Assembly: GCF_032884065.1 (NCBI RefSeq) | Contig: NC_088863.1 | Coordinates: 66,277,419-66,341,418 of the forward strand | Direction of reading: 5' to 3' | DNA from: Artemia franciscana | Lineage: Eukaryota; Arthropoda; Branchiopoda; Anostraca; Artemiidae | Length of the DNA stretch: 64,000 bases | Shown: piece after piece, positions 1 to 11,625 of the stretch | How positions within the stretch are numbered: position 1 is the first letter of the stretch | Layout of the letters: each line of letters starts with the position of its first letter | Position numbers and translations under genes: made by a program | Notes under the pieces: generated by a model | What the model was told of the DNA's origin: nothing | The model's input: only the letters and a program-made list of their open reading frames with translations | The model's database searches: none

Positions 1-95
1 TGCAGAGACTAAATTTTTCTGGGTTGGGGGGCAAACTTGGGTATGGAAGGGGCAGTTGCCACCCTCCCATCCCCATAGAAACTTAAGCCTTTGAT
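1..95 (+). repeat. Dispersed repeat A, 3' fragment
   Basis: The text 'GGGGCAGTTGCC' followed by a C-rich stretch and a 'catagaaa' motif repeats the 3' part of the copies at 583-990 and 2628-2925. Only the end of the unit lies inside the window. No coding potential is seen. Confidence 0.5.
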
Positions 96-582
96 GAAAC
101 TCTATTGTTTATTCTCCTAAACCTCTGCACCCTAATGAAAAAGTGGCATTTGTTTTATTTGATTACATGTTTTTACAGAACAATATATTCAATAAAAGTA
201 AAATGGAGTTAAGTACCCTTATTTCTGGTTAATACTTCTGCTCAGATTTTTATCTAGCTTCTAGGTTTTTCTTTTCTGCTAGAAAGAAAGAAACAGAAGA
301 ATCGAAGCAAAAAATTTGTATTTATGCTATGGGACATAAAAAGAATATGGAATATACTCTTACGGCACAGGATCCAAAATTCGTTGTATCAGTTTTGTTT
401 GAGCAAATATTATATGTAGAGTTCCTTACATTATTTTTCTCCATAAATATTACTTTCCCTTTTAGGCTTATTATTTATATATCAGAGTTCCAGAGGGCTT
501 ACAATTTTGAATAATAGAGACAAATTGTCTATTGAGTGAAAAAGTTTGAGTAATTGAGAGAAAAATCAAACAAAAATACTCA

Positions 583-990
583 TGCACATCAGTGGTGTAA
601 TTTCATCAAGATCCTGGGGAGAGGGGGGGGGCAAAGTTCGAGCCCGTTTGCACAAATCAAGTGAAATTGTCACTAAAACTGAAAAATAGGCCATTTGGTA
701 CCATAAAAGTGTTATATAGTACAATAAAATACTATTAAAGCACTTTATAGTAAGTAAATTTAAAGGTACTGAACCTTTAAAGGTACTATAAAGGTACTTT
801 GTAGTACTATAAAGATAAATATGTACTAAAGAAAACTGATCCGTTTCTGTTGATGCTTGAATTATACACGCTTATTTTAGTTTTGACAAGGTTTTTGAAG
901 AAATTAAATTTCAGCTGGTGGGGGATGGGATAAACTGAGGCCTGGGAGGGGCAGTTGCCCCCTGTTCCATAGCAAAATAAGGCCTCGTTG
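583..990 (+). repeat. Dispersed repeat A, fuller copy
   Basis: This copy begins 'catcagtggtgtaatttcat' and ends near 'agcaaaataaggcc'. It contains a G run, a 'gatgcttgaattata' block and 'GGGGCAGTTGCCCCC'. The same ordered blocks recur at 2628-2925. The tract 700-830 adds a local repetition of 'aaggtac'/'tataaag' words. It has no open protein-coding frame of note and is interpreted as a noncoding interspersed repeat. Confidence 0.6.
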
Positions 991-1639
991 CACATTGAAA
1001 CTGAGATGCTATTTTTCATAGTCTGCTCGATTTGTTTGTTGTTTATCTCTTTTTTTTTTCTTCTTTTTTTTTGTTCAAGTCAAGACTTGGAAGACCACAA
1101 GGCTTTGGTTATAGCTCTGACCACATCATGTTGTACGATACAAGTTTTACTGAAAAGAAAAAAACTGAAAAGTCTATTTTATTTTTTCCCTATTATCAGC
1201 AATCCATTAATTGTGCAACCAGAAGACATCATCAGAAAGATGCTATATGAGGAAAAATCTGCTGATATGTACTAATATCTGAGATCTGCTGATAAATCAC
1301 GTTATATGCTGCACCATTGTGTAAAATCAGAAACTTAGAATTACTCTGGGGACATAATGAGCTAATTCAAAACGCAGATAAGGCTAGAAGATCCTCTATA
1401 AACCATAATTTATTCGCAATTTTTACCAGCTATTATTGTGTCTTTGTATCTTTTTTCACATTTACCCAATATATAAAAAAAATTGTTGTTCCTTAAAACC
1501 TTTGGCATTTAATATTAACTAATAAAAAAGTCAAACTTATGCTAGAGACAGCAGAACATTGTTCAATCCGGCAAATAGTGGATATGATACGTAATTGGCT
1601 GTGTACTCGCGCGCCCTGACCATTTTGGTTTTATAGTCA

Positions 1640-2420
1640 AATGTGGCTACAGGCTGGTCTTGGGTTGAATCACAATGTACCTTCATATTACCATCTGAAT
1701 TACTATTGTAGGCAATATGTATAAGGAGTACAAAAATCTTGTGTAAAAGAAAAAATGCCGATAAAAAATTACATTCCCACTTCTATTTAACCTTATTAAC
1801 TAATCAACTGTTTAAATCCTGCACTTGTTCTTTTTTTATTTAACTTGTGCTATTTTATTTTAATTTTAATCCTTATAATTAATTTTTAATTTTAATGAAG
1901 CTTATCGTCTTATGTGTTAATGCTGGTCGTTTTTCATTGAATCGCATAACTATAGTCAGTGTGCGCAAGCACTAAAATCTCTTGTGTAAAAGGAAAAACA
2001 CCAATTAAAAAAGAGGTATTTTAATTATGGCTTAATTTATAATCTTTCATTAAAATTAATTTAAAATATTAGTTGATCTTCGTAATTATCCTTCAGCTTT
2101 AGTATTGAACTGTTTTCTTAATTACAAAGCTACACCGTGGTTATTCCAACGTGCCTATTCACCGTGGCTATTAATTCAAGACTTGGTGGCTACCACAGTC
2201 AATATGTGCAGGCACTAAAACTTCTGAACTGGAAGGAAAAACATCACTGAAGGAAATAGATTCTTGTCCTTAAAATCTGAAAAGTATTGATATAAATTAA
2301 TTTAAATTATAATTTTCATTAAGCTTATTAACTACTATGGCGTGTCAATATAATAATTCCTCACTTCTAATCGAACTACATTTGTTTCCATAGTTTTTAT
2401 TTACTGACTGTTTCCTTTGT
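1640..2420 (+). repeat. Degenerate tandem repeat, about 245-bp unit, three copies
   Basis: Three diverged blocks share 'cartrtg..aagsastaaaa', then 'cttgtgtaaaa', then 'aaaaa(c/t)a(c/t)c' and an AT-rich tail ending in 'ttcattaa'. The shared core sits near 1711, 1956 and 2203, a spacing of about 245 bp. Divergence is high, so the array is old. No gene is visible in this stretch. Confidence 0.4.
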
Positions 2421-2627
2421 ATATGTTATTGAAGCCCAAAGTTAGTCTTTCTAGTTTTGTACTTGATATATAAAGTTTAGGAAAATCCAACTTTAGTGAT
2501 ATGGACATCAACTTAAAAGGAGGAAATACATTTACTGATAGCTATCAGCCTGCATTCTTAAAAGAATACTTTATTACTCACCGTTCTTTGACATTCTTTT
2601 TCTTTATAAAAATATGGCACTAAATCA

Positions 2628-2925
2628 GGGGCGCATTTTCATCAAAATACTGGGGAAGGGGTGTTGGGACCGTATTTACCCAATTAAGTGAAAATTACCA
2701 AGTGAAATATAAAAAAAGGACCCAATAATACCATAAAGGCAAAGGTATACTAAAAAAAATTGATCTGCATCTGTAAATGCTTGAATTGTGTAGGCCTATC
2801 TAGCGTTTGACAATATTTTTGAAGACGCTAAGTTTCCGCAGGGGGGGGGGGGACAAACAAGAGTCTGGGAGCAGTTGCCCCCATGCCTCATAGTAAATTA
2901 TGCCCCTACACTAAGTCTGTTTGCG
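2628..2925 (+). repeat. Dispersed repeat A, third copy
   Basis: It starts 'ggggcgcattttcatcaaaa'. It shares the 'caattaagtgaaaatt', 'gatctgcatctgtaaatgc', 'gacaatatttttgaaga' and 'gcagttgccccc' blocks, in order, with 583-990. A run of G near 2840 varies between copies. Confidence 0.6.
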
Positions 2926-4264
2926 AGTTCAGACTCATTGAGAGGACGGTTTCTCTGACTGTTACAACATTTTGTTTGTTTGAAAGAAAATAGTTTTTCT
3001 CAGCAGCTTACCTTTTAATTCAAAAAAAAAGTATTATTGACTGTTTTCTGATCCTGTCTTATGTTCTTATAAGACAAAATTTTACTTGTTATTATTTCAT
3101 TCTATTGTACACCTGTCATTTGGGTTTCCAGTTTCTTATCATTGAAGTGTAAACACCTCACAATCCCTCCACGTCTGTGTTAATAGTGCGTCTGTACTTC
3201 TAATAATACAATCTTGTAGTTGGTACAATGTTTTGAAGTGATTGATCTAACACGCGAAGATGAAAACTTCCTGATTGCACCAATCAATTCGAACCTTTCC
3301 AAGATCTAGAAACAATGGAATAATGCATTAAAAAAATTATTTTTATATTATAATTATTAATAATTATAATAGTATAATAGATAAATTATTTTTATATAAT
3401 ATATAATATACACTTGTTATTCGATTTATAGCCAGGGGAGTAGTACTGACGTAGCTATTTTGATTCTGAAAATTGTCAGTTCATTGCGCCATCTATTTTA
3501 TCTATCGTACTTAAGGATTTCCAAAAAAGGCGAGAATGTTCATGTTCATCTATTGTATTTTAGGATTTCTAAAAAAGGTGAGAATTGAGCGTTAATTTAG
3601 AGGTTGTAACTTTAACGGTGAATATCCAACCATGCTTCCTCTACTAACATTCTCTGTAATTTTTGGAAAATGGATTTCAATTAGAAATAAGTTATTTCAG
3701 GCGAAGACATTTCGTAAAAATCGATTTGATATTTAACCAAGCTAGCAGAGCCTACACAGTTTTTAAAAATATTTTATAGGTGATAATTTTGAGGGTAATT
3801 AAAATGTAGATTAAAAGAAAGGTTTCTAAAACAATGTGATGTTATTTGTGATAGTATAATTGGTGTTCCCAAAGAATCTCCTCTTGTACTGTTGTTTTGT
3901 ACCGTTAATAATGATTTATCTATGATTGATAGTTTGGAATTAGTATCGAAAAGTCAACAGGTTGAGAAGACTGAATAATTTATCAGATAATCAGCTTTCA
4001 CAGTGCTTGCTTGAAACAAATTATTTTCCTTGACTAAAGGAGTTAAAAGCCGGTGAAGTATATTTGTGAATTGTGATTTATGCTGTTTTAGTGAAATTCA
4101 CACAGTTTCCAGTTCTTTTAGTCCTTAAGTTCAAATAAATTTACAACAGAAACAACTTCAATATAGTCTTCCCTGTATGACTTAATGGCCAGGAAGGCCC
4201 AGGGAAACAAATAAAAAAAGACACCAAAACAGGCCCAACTCAAAAGTCACAATTCGAAAATCTC
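2926..4264. other. No gene seen; AT-rich with a small tandem duplication
   Basis: No supported gene. A diverged 51-bp tandem duplication lies at 3495-3585: 'atctatcgtacttaaggatt' is followed by 'atctattgtattttaggatt', each continuing into 'aaaaaaggygagaat'. The tract 3340-3415 is nearly pure A/T with short palindromes. Confidence 0.5.
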
Positions 4265-4640
4265 CAGAATCACAAGCTAGGCAAGGCAGTAGGCTAGTGT
4301 TCTTATAACTGTAAAATTGAAAGACAGTCACTACAACCTCAGTCAGTCGGTTCTACCTGGGCATATTCTACTATGACTGATGCCTTGCCATTTATAGTCT
4401 TAAAACGAACGACTATAGCTCTATTATTTATACATTCCCAACCTGAGCAAGATTTAGGAGTTTCCTTATTTATCAATAGTCCTGCCCCCTGTGTATGTAC
4501 TCTACCCTTCCTACCTGAATAAGTTAATTCTATGTCTCCTAATTTCATGTCTCTTACCCCTGGGATATGAGTATCTGAAATCCTAACAAGTCCAGTTCAA
4601 AACGTCTGAACTCGTCAGTCAATATGTCAGAATGATTTTT
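4265..4640 (-). mobile_element. LINE endonuclease-domain fragment (RTE-like), broken
   Basis: The minus strand encodes part of an apurinic-type endonuclease as found in RTE-clade LINEs. Visible signatures are an 'EFRRFELDLLG' helix, 'SDTHIPGVRDMKLGDIELTY', 'HTQGAGLLINKE', 'CINNRAIVVRFKT' and 'VIVEYAQVEPTD', the last matching the family's 'YAPT..D' motif. The first part is in a different frame from the rest, with a frameshift near 4575. Stops interrupt the tail after 4339. The reverse transcriptase is absent. An 18-nt T run at about 4637-4655 flanks the 5' end of the fragment. The clade assignment rests on motif style only. Confidence 0.7.
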
Positions 4641-5523
4641 TTTTTTTTTTTTTTAATGTTGTTGCCTTCTAAGTTGTAATTTCTATATTATTTAAATTAT
4701 TGATACTACTATGTCTTCTGGAAAAAACAGTCGCAGTACTAGTGCGGGTCAGGAACTACAGCTTCTTCTTAAGTTCACACCGAGGCTCTTAACTAAGTGC
4801 TAACTAGGAATAAAGGAGGAGTGTATCCAAGTAGAGATGTCTTTAGATTCTTTAGATCTCCGCACCCCTTCTATGGTACTAAATATTACATTAGGACTGA
4901 ATCGACTCTGATGATGGACTCCCGATCTTTTGGTTACCACTGAGTTTATAGGGTGGGGAACGTCAACAGAGGACGTAATGTTAGGGGAAAGCAAAACCTA
5001 AGACGGGATCTCTGAAAGAAGTAATCTATTAGACGTCAATTGAATTTTGGTGTTTTAACAGAGTTGAAATATTTTTCGGATCTTGGGGCCCATGCACTTC
5101 TGGCGTTACCTCAATCACGGAGCCCATCCCTAATGTGATAAAAATTACTGGCAGTATTAAGCCCCGTCCTGATCGATGTAATAAATACCATAAGAGGGTT
5201 ATACCTTAGGAAGCATACAACCAAATTGTGTGCTTTGTTAGTCTCATTAGTAGAAAGAAGAATACCAGAAGAGGCATTACCTTACTCCCGATTCAGACCC
5301 GTATGATATGAACTTGGTTAGTCTTATTAGTAGAAAGAAGAACACCAAAAGAGGCCATTGGCTACCTTACTTTCCTTTCATACCCATATTATAAATATTG
5401 CTTTTCTTGCTTCCACACGCATGTTTTCTTTAATTTTAATATACGTAAAAAAAAAAATCGGTCTTTCTTGTATTTTGGTTCTTACTGTCTGAAGATAGAA
5501 TTATGTTTATACGATTTCGGCAG
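4641..5523. other. Upstream flank of glypican exon; no gene, one tandem duplication
   Basis: No coding sequence is recognised. An approximately 80-bp tandem duplication spans 5238-5397: 'ttagtctcattagtagaaag' recurs as 'ttagtcttattagtagaaag', each followed by 'aagaayaccaraagaggc'. This lies in the intron before the first visible glypican exon. Confidence 0.5.
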
Positions 5524-5650
5524 GTATTCAAAGACGATAGGAGGTATTGGGATCACTGAGCAGAAATACAATCCTGAAATGAAGTTTCAAGAAACAAATG
5601 CCACTGCTATTGTTGCCGATTTGAATCGAAAATTGCAAACTGCGCGACAG
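5524..5650 (+). CDS. Glypican, internal exon (end of core domain)
   Basis: The exon runs from an acceptor (ends 'ttcggcag') to a good donor ('gacag|gtcagt'). It is 127 nt: one base finishing a split codon, then 42 codons ending on a codon boundary. It encodes a peptide with 'RYSKTIGGIGITEQKYNPEM' near its start and 'ADLNRKLQTARQ' at its end. Glypicans have the same order near the end of the cysteine-rich core: a Tyr-Leu/Thr stretch, 'G.G...Q..NPE', then a helix leading to the glycosaminoglycan region. Glypicans are GPI-anchored heparan-sulfate proteoglycans that modulate Wnt, Hedgehog and BMP signalling. The phase-0 end joins directly to the exon at 12300. The preceding exon, which should carry the family's Cys-Trp-Asn-Gly area, was not found in 1-5523. 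Paralog (dally or dally-like/GPC4-6 type) is undecided; the NPE segment looks closer to the dally-like group. Confidence 0.75.
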
Positions 5651-6744
5651 GTCAGTCAAGTGAAACTATTCAGTTTTCTATATAGTTTTTACTATACAGT
5701 TTGTCTATATTTTTAGTTTTAGCAATGAAAATATGGATGTCGAACTAAGGCATTGGCGGTTCTCGCCTCTCTTGTGCCCTGGGTAAAATATTGATTAGCC
5801 ACCCCTTCCCCACTTGTCTCCCAAGAACTTTCAGGTCAAATTAAAAAAAAAATTAATTTAATGACAAAATTTTCCGTTTATCTAAATCTGGCTTTCCTTT
5901 CTTTAGCCTCTACAAAATAATTAATTATCTCGTATTAGTTATTTCGTTAGGAATGGCAATGAAAATTTCGAAGAAGGAAAATTCTGGATTCAGTTTACTT
6001 ATACTGCGCCCTCTACTTTGTTTTAATAAAAACAAAATTTCAAAATTACAAAATGATTATATCTGTTAGATTATTTATTTAAAATCTCTGTTCCTGTGGC
6101 AAGTGTTAAACTGTTAAACTGTTTTAAACTGTTAGAAACTTCACTATTCAGAAGAACTCGACGCATTGAACACATATAGTTAAGTTCAATTCATTTAATT
6201 TTCAATTACAAATACAATCATGATTTGACATATAATACAATCCTTATTAGATACTATGGGACGTGATCGTCTCTTAATAGGTTGCTAGCTACAACTGCAA
6301 CCTGATAAAGCTAAAAAAAATGAAACTGTCCTATGTTAGACAGCAGGAATCGGACGTGGAAATTTAGCCCCCTAGATAAAGTGAATTCGATGAGGGAGAA
6401 GGATTGGTCTAAGAAAATAACTTGATATCAAGTCAACGCTTATTTTAAATTTGGATCAATAGGAATGGTAATGAAAGAGAAGTTTAATACCTGAATCGAT
6501 AGATTATCTTTTTTCCAACTTTGATGAATACTTAAAAAAATTTAAAATTTATATTTGCTCTATTTTCACTAGTATGATTACTACCTTATTTAGCTATGAA
6601 TCTAATATACTTTTTTGGTGAGGCCACCGCAACCCAAAATAAAACTCTTCGACTAAGGCACTGCGCAGTGTGAGATTGCTATCATTGGTGATCATGTTAT
6701 GCTACTACAGTTTGTCATTTTTCATTTATAATACGAAAATATGC
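5651..6744. other. Glypican intron, first part; no gene seen
   Basis: AT-rich intronic sequence after the 5650 donor. It contains short runs and weak repeats ('aaactgttaaactgttttaa' near 6108) but no supported gene. Confidence 0.5.
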
Positions 6745-9257
6745 GCTTATTTATTTATTTATGTATTTGAAAACCCGTCAATCATACGAAATGAAAAAGA
6801 CGGAGCACGAACATATAAATATAAGAAAATATATAAGAACATATCAGAAGAGACATAACTAGAAAGGGACTCAAATAATAAAAGGGCAAACAAAATAGTA
6901 CTAAAATGAATAAAACGAAAACAGATCTATTGTAAAAGGAGATTATACCAATCGTGATCTACTATTTTAATATTGTGTCTTTTGATTACATTTTCAACTG
7001 CAACATGAGGGTCGGTTATGTGATACTTTTTAATGAGGATTGAGTTTCTGTACCAGGGAGGAAAACGTAGGAGGTATTTAGCAAAACGGAAGAAAAGCGC
7101 ACGGATTTTAGACAATTCAGCCTTCGAGAATAGTTTCCAAAATGGTGCCAGGTACAGAATATGAGGTAAAAAGTAGCGTTATATAGGCTGGCAAGGAGGG
7201 GGCCGCTAAAACGGAATTTAGCAGAGACTATGGAAGCATACGAGCCGGAGATTCGTCGATTGAGGTGTTTGATCAGTAGAAGACGTGTATGCCTTAGAGA
7301 CGAGCCAATAGGGATTCCGAGGTAATTTATGTGGTCATCAGTATTCACGAGATTTTCACCAAAAAGCAGTGAAGGCACGTGTGGTGTGTTTTTGCCAATT
7401 GAAGAGAACTATCTCGGTTTTCTCAGTGTTAAAACTGAGGCCAAGTTTTAGATATTCGATTTTAAGTGTTTCAAAAATGTTAGAAGCTTTTTGCAATGTT
7501 CTACTTAAGTTCAAGTCGTCGTTGGCGTAGCATACTAAGGAGGTGTCTATAGAGGAAAGAATGCATGAGGTTGGGCATTTATCTTGTGCTTGAAGAACAT
7601 AATTATCGAACAAATGAGGGGAGGAGACAGCTCCCTGGCGGGCACCCTTCAAAACGGGGATCAATTTCTCATGAGGCAGGGGAGGCAAATATTTTTCGGG
7701 AGGAAGCTTTAGGCGAATGGACAGCCTCGAGTACATATCACGTAGGGATCGAACTATGCAGGTATTTAGACCTCGTTGTGAAGCTTTTAATAACATTGCA
7801 GCGTGTATGAGTGAATCAAATGCACGGCTGATGTCATGACTAGCTAAGGATATGCTCTCTCCAGAAAAATCCGCATCGAGTAGCACACTCACTACAGCCG
7901 TCAAGGCATCGGCACAACCAGTGCGGCGCTTAAATCCGAATTGACGTGGCGGGGTGTAGCATTTAGTTTTCAGTTCATCAATGAATAGAAGCTCGAATAG
8001 TTTACATAAAGATGTGGTGACTGTAATGGGGCGGAAAGACGAGCATTTGATTTCATTTTTCCCTTTCTTCGGAATGGGGGTAAGATCCCCTACGCAGAAG
8101 GATGAGGGAACAACACCTTGCGTGAAAATCATCTGCATAAGAAGCGAAAGATGCATAGCGAGAATCGAACCACCATGTTTAATATGGATAGCGCTAACAC
8201 GGTCAATTCCGCAAGAAGACTTATTTTTCAACCGACGAATTGCTTGAATAACGGACTCTAAGCTGACAACAAAATCACCGTGCGGAAGCTTATCAAGGAA
8301 CTCATCCAATTCTCTCTCGTACATGTCTTCAAGCTGGGGGTTAGGAGCAGCAAATTCACTCGCATAATAAGAATACCAGTCCTCGTCAGGGATCTCAGAC
8401 GGCGACAACAGAGGGCTTTGCCAAAGATACAGACTTGAAAAGAAAATTTCGATCCTGTTTTGCAAGGGCGGAATAGCTATCAACGAGAGATTTGCGGTGG
8501 AGGGAGGGCTCCTTCGAGAATCTACGCTTCGTAGTCAGTCTGATGCTATTAATGATACCAGATCTTGGGCGCCCACAATCTTTCCATACCGAAAACCAGA
8601 ATTTTGCTCGATGACAAGCGGCTACTAGCAAATGATTTTCGGGCAATTTTTGCACCATCCCCTTACGAACTTTTACTTTAGGTACCGCTAACCTCTCAGC
8701 ATGAAGGAGAGCGTGACAAATTTCAGTACAATAAATATTGAGACAAATTCGGACTTTTTCTTTAGACAGATCTTTCGGTTTCTGGAGGAGAATAAAGGGA
8801 ATACGGATTTTATTAAGAATTTCTTCTGTCGCCAGAGCAAATAGTTGCTTATCAGCCTTAAGCCAATCAAGACGAAATTTAGGCTGTTGGGTTTCCTGGC
8901 GGGTTTGGTGACAATTCAAAGAGACAATATGTACAGAAGACGAGACAGGAAGGTGGTCAGAAATTTGATAGTCCGTTACTACCCTAACATTTTGAACAGT
9001 TAAATTATGAGAAATGGCAACATGGTCTAGATTTGACACACTGGAGGAGCTGTGAATATATGTAAAATCCCTATCTTTTCTTACCACAGCAAGGTAATCA
9101 CCAAACAGATTCTTAATCAAAGAGGTACGAGATGATTGTAGATGAGAAATCTCAAAAAGGTTGCAGTTGAAATATCCAATTACTACAGAGGAAAAACCCT
9201 GGCGCTTAATTTTAGATATACATGAATTTAGTTTCTCACAAGCTTTGTCACAAGCTT
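6745..9257 (-). mobile_element. 5'-truncated LINE with endonuclease end, reverse transcriptase and tail
   Basis: Read on the minus strand, the order is: end of the endonuclease ('VVIGYFNCNLFE' near 9160-9200, 'SDHLPVSS' near 8940), a linker, the reverse transcriptase (7380-8480) and a C-terminal region (6930-7380). RT motifs visible are 'LTPIPKKGKN', 'FRPITVTTSLCKLFELLF', 'QFGFKRRTGCADAL', 'HDISRAFDSL', 'GARQGAVSSPHLFDNY' and 'CYANDDLNLSRTL'. The catalytic Tyr-Ala-Asp-Asp box has Asn (codon 7521-7523) in place of the first Asp. The reading frame shifts near 8400-8480, 7360-7380 and 7016-7115. The 3' end carries an (ATAA)n tail, seen as TTTA repeats at 6746-6763. The 5' end is cut inside the endonuclease near 9257, as is usual for target-primed insertions. 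It lies antisense inside the glypican intron and is inactive. Confidence 0.9.
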
Positions 9258-9992
9258 ATCTAACAGCTTTGTTTGAGTTTCATGTATTTTACCTGATGTT
9301 TCCTTGTTGATTGCTAATAGAGTCCGTGTTATCTGAGTTTTTGTTAATGCGAAGTAATCTCGGTCCATACATAAAAGTTCTGTTAACAAACAAATTGACA
9401 AACATTATTGAAACACTTTATTCTTAGGAAACTGAAATCAATAGTATACAAGTAGGAAAGGGTTATTTTCCACTATAAATTCATACCTCGAGGTAGGAAA
9501 TACCTCGTACCTCGGATAACTGTGGCTCTACTTTAATTGAAAACTGACCTCCCTTAATTTTGTTCAATATGAGAGTGAATGGAGTGAGAGCTCCCTTCTT
9601 TCCGCGGAGACGACTGCTTATTTTTGGAAAGTAAAACTTATGAAAAATATATGCTTGAAACGAGGTCTTACTCGAAGCATTTGTCTACAAAAGCTAAATT
9701 TTGATTTGAAAAGTCACAGTTGACGGAGCACTAGAGCTTGTCACATCTAGTGGAATTCTGGTATGCTATTAAAAACAAAAAGAAATTAAAAACGAACAGA
9801 AATTAAAAGTGACAGGCTCCTCCAAATGAAAGTAAAAAACGATACTAGAGTTCAAAAAAATTATCACCTATATTAGGAGGGGGAGGAGCTAACCTCTCCC
9901 CAACTTCTCGCTCTTTACTCTAAAGTCAAATTTTTTTTACCTTTGTGATTAAGCAGAAAACCCGCTATAGAATTTGTATGCAGGGGTTTGTA
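9258..9992. repeat. Intron; degenerate copy of the inverted-repeat MITE family
   Basis: No gene. At 9780-9950 the words 'aaacgaacagaaattaaaa', 'aggctcctcc' and 'gctctttactctaaagtcaa' occur in the same order as in the MITE copies at 25085 and 51955, but heavily diverged. The remainder is plain AT-rich DNA. Confidence 0.4.
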
Positions 9993-10290
9993 TACGAGAG
10001 CTGTTTAAAAAGTATTTACGTTTCAAAATGAGAAAAAGCAGAATAGTGAAGAAATCATTCTTACGTAAAAGTTAACCACCTACCACTCAATATACTCCTT
10101 GTTGAAATTCATCCAAGGGTTGCAACGGTGCATCAACCTGTCTGGTACCCTTTTGCGATTGTTTTGCCACCTGAGAATTCAACGAATTTATTTCAATATG
10201 GAGATAGTGGCATTGAGAGTATCCTCAGTTGTTTTGCCTGAGGCCATTTTCCCACTTAGTATACATCCAGCTTTGCTAGTAAGACGTTAT
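9991..10290 (-). mobile_element. Possible mariner-like transposon end
   Basis: The text 'TATACGAGAGCTGTTTAAAA' followed by 'AGTATTTACG' resembles mariner terminal repeats of the 'acgagggttgttcaaaaagt' type, preceded by TA. Read on the minus strand, the adjoining sequence gives fragments such as 'VPDRLMHRCNPWMNFNKEYIEW' and 'LILKRKYFLNSSRI', which resemble the C-terminal end of mariner transposases. Frames are broken and no catalytic residues are present. Tentative. Confidence 0.3.
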
Positions 10291-11299
10291 ATCAAATTAT
10301 TCTGATTATTTTGAATAACATGATTAGATAAACTAGAATTACTTACCACTGGATTGCCTGTTAGACAAAGGCAGTTGGAATAAAAGTAATTTTCACATTA
10401 TTTCAAGAATGGAAGATTCGACTGATGTGCTTTTGCTAAAAACAATACAATTTTCAGTTGGAATACTGTAAAAGACATTTGGTTTTATATGCATAGCGCT
10501 CATGAATGCTTTCAGGATAGAGTTATAAAAACTGGGCCTTGTCATCATCACTCAAGACCAATCAGGGCTGTTTATGAATGAGGGAATTAAGTATGGGTAG
10601 AAATAGCAAATTATGGTCTTATCTGTATATTGGTGTCGTGCTTACTATCCATGTAAATTCTGCTTAAACCTATGGTAGCTCCGCCGCTTTTACACATTAA
10701 TCTGAAAAATAGGATATATTACCTAAAATTTGTTATAATTTTACCACATTAGATTTGGAAAATTCGGGGAGAAATGGAGGAACTTTGGAAGGCGAAATAG
10801 AGATATTATTAGATAGGTGCCTCAAAAGTTTTTTTTTTATTTTAGAGAACGGTGCAAACCTAACTTTTCATTTGACAATATATTTGGAATTCATAAATAA
10901 CTATTAAATATGTAAGGACATATCTGTAAACAGGGAAGGAGAGGATTTTCTTTTGGAAAAGTTTTAAATTCATTAACAAATATTTCCTTTCTTTTTCCGT
11001 TAGAATCTGAGCCTTATAAAAGTGATAAAAGAAACATCTCTCCAGTTGAACCAGTTCATGTAGTTAAGGGCGCAAACTTCTACCAAACGTCTATACTACA
11101 AAAAAACAAAAAAAAACAAAAACAAACAAGTCTACAAAAACAGATCTTGTCAGTGTTTTATAACATATACCATACATAGTATATACATTTACATAGTATA
11201 TACATAGTATATATAATACCACACATAGTGAGTATAATAAGGAGGATTGTAATGTTTCTTTGGAAGCTTCAAGTCAAATTTCAGTGTGTCGCCTGATGT
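10291..11299. other. Glypican intron; no gene, short purine and ATAC-rich tracts
   Basis: No coding sequence is supported. A short A/C run ('caaaaaaaaacaaaaacaaa') lies near 11110, and a 'tacatagtatatacatagta' microsatellite-like tract at about 11160-11215. Confidence 0.5.
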
Positions 11300-11625
11300 T
11301 CAATGTGTTCGTATTATCTTCTCCGTATTCGTGCGGTCTTCTTTGTGATCATCCTGATCATCGTGTCGTTTGTCTGATCTTCCTCGTGTTTGTCGGATCT
11401 TTTTCTTGCTCTTCTGATCTTCCTTGCTTCGTCTGATCCTCCTCGCGTTCGTCTGATCTTCCTCATGTTCGTATCATTTTTCTCGTGTTCGTCTTATCTT
11501 CTTCGTGTTTGTCTGATCCTACTCGCGTTTGTCTGATCTTTCTCGCTTTCGCCTTGTCTTTTTCGTGTTCGTATCATCTTCCTCGCGTTCGTCTGATCTT
11601 CCTCTTGTTTGTCCTGAACAACACG
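11300..11625. repeat. Minisatellite, about 20-bp unit
   Basis: Roughly 15 imperfect copies of a unit close to 'ttcgtctgatcttcctcgtg' fill this stretch. Substitutions change the 'ctgatc' to 'tatcat' or 'cttatc' and the 'ctcgcg/ctcgtg' words. On the minus strand the array gives a spurious Arg/Lys/Asp/Gln-rich open frame, which I do not treat as a gene. It is intronic in the glypican. Confidence 0.8.

Noticed and set aside
988..1275. Possible terminal exon after a strong acceptor at 1199 ('...NPLIVQPEDIIRKMLYEEKS')
   Set aside because: The acceptor and the peptide look plausible, but there is no recognised family, no partner exon, and the frame is only 25 codons after the acceptor.
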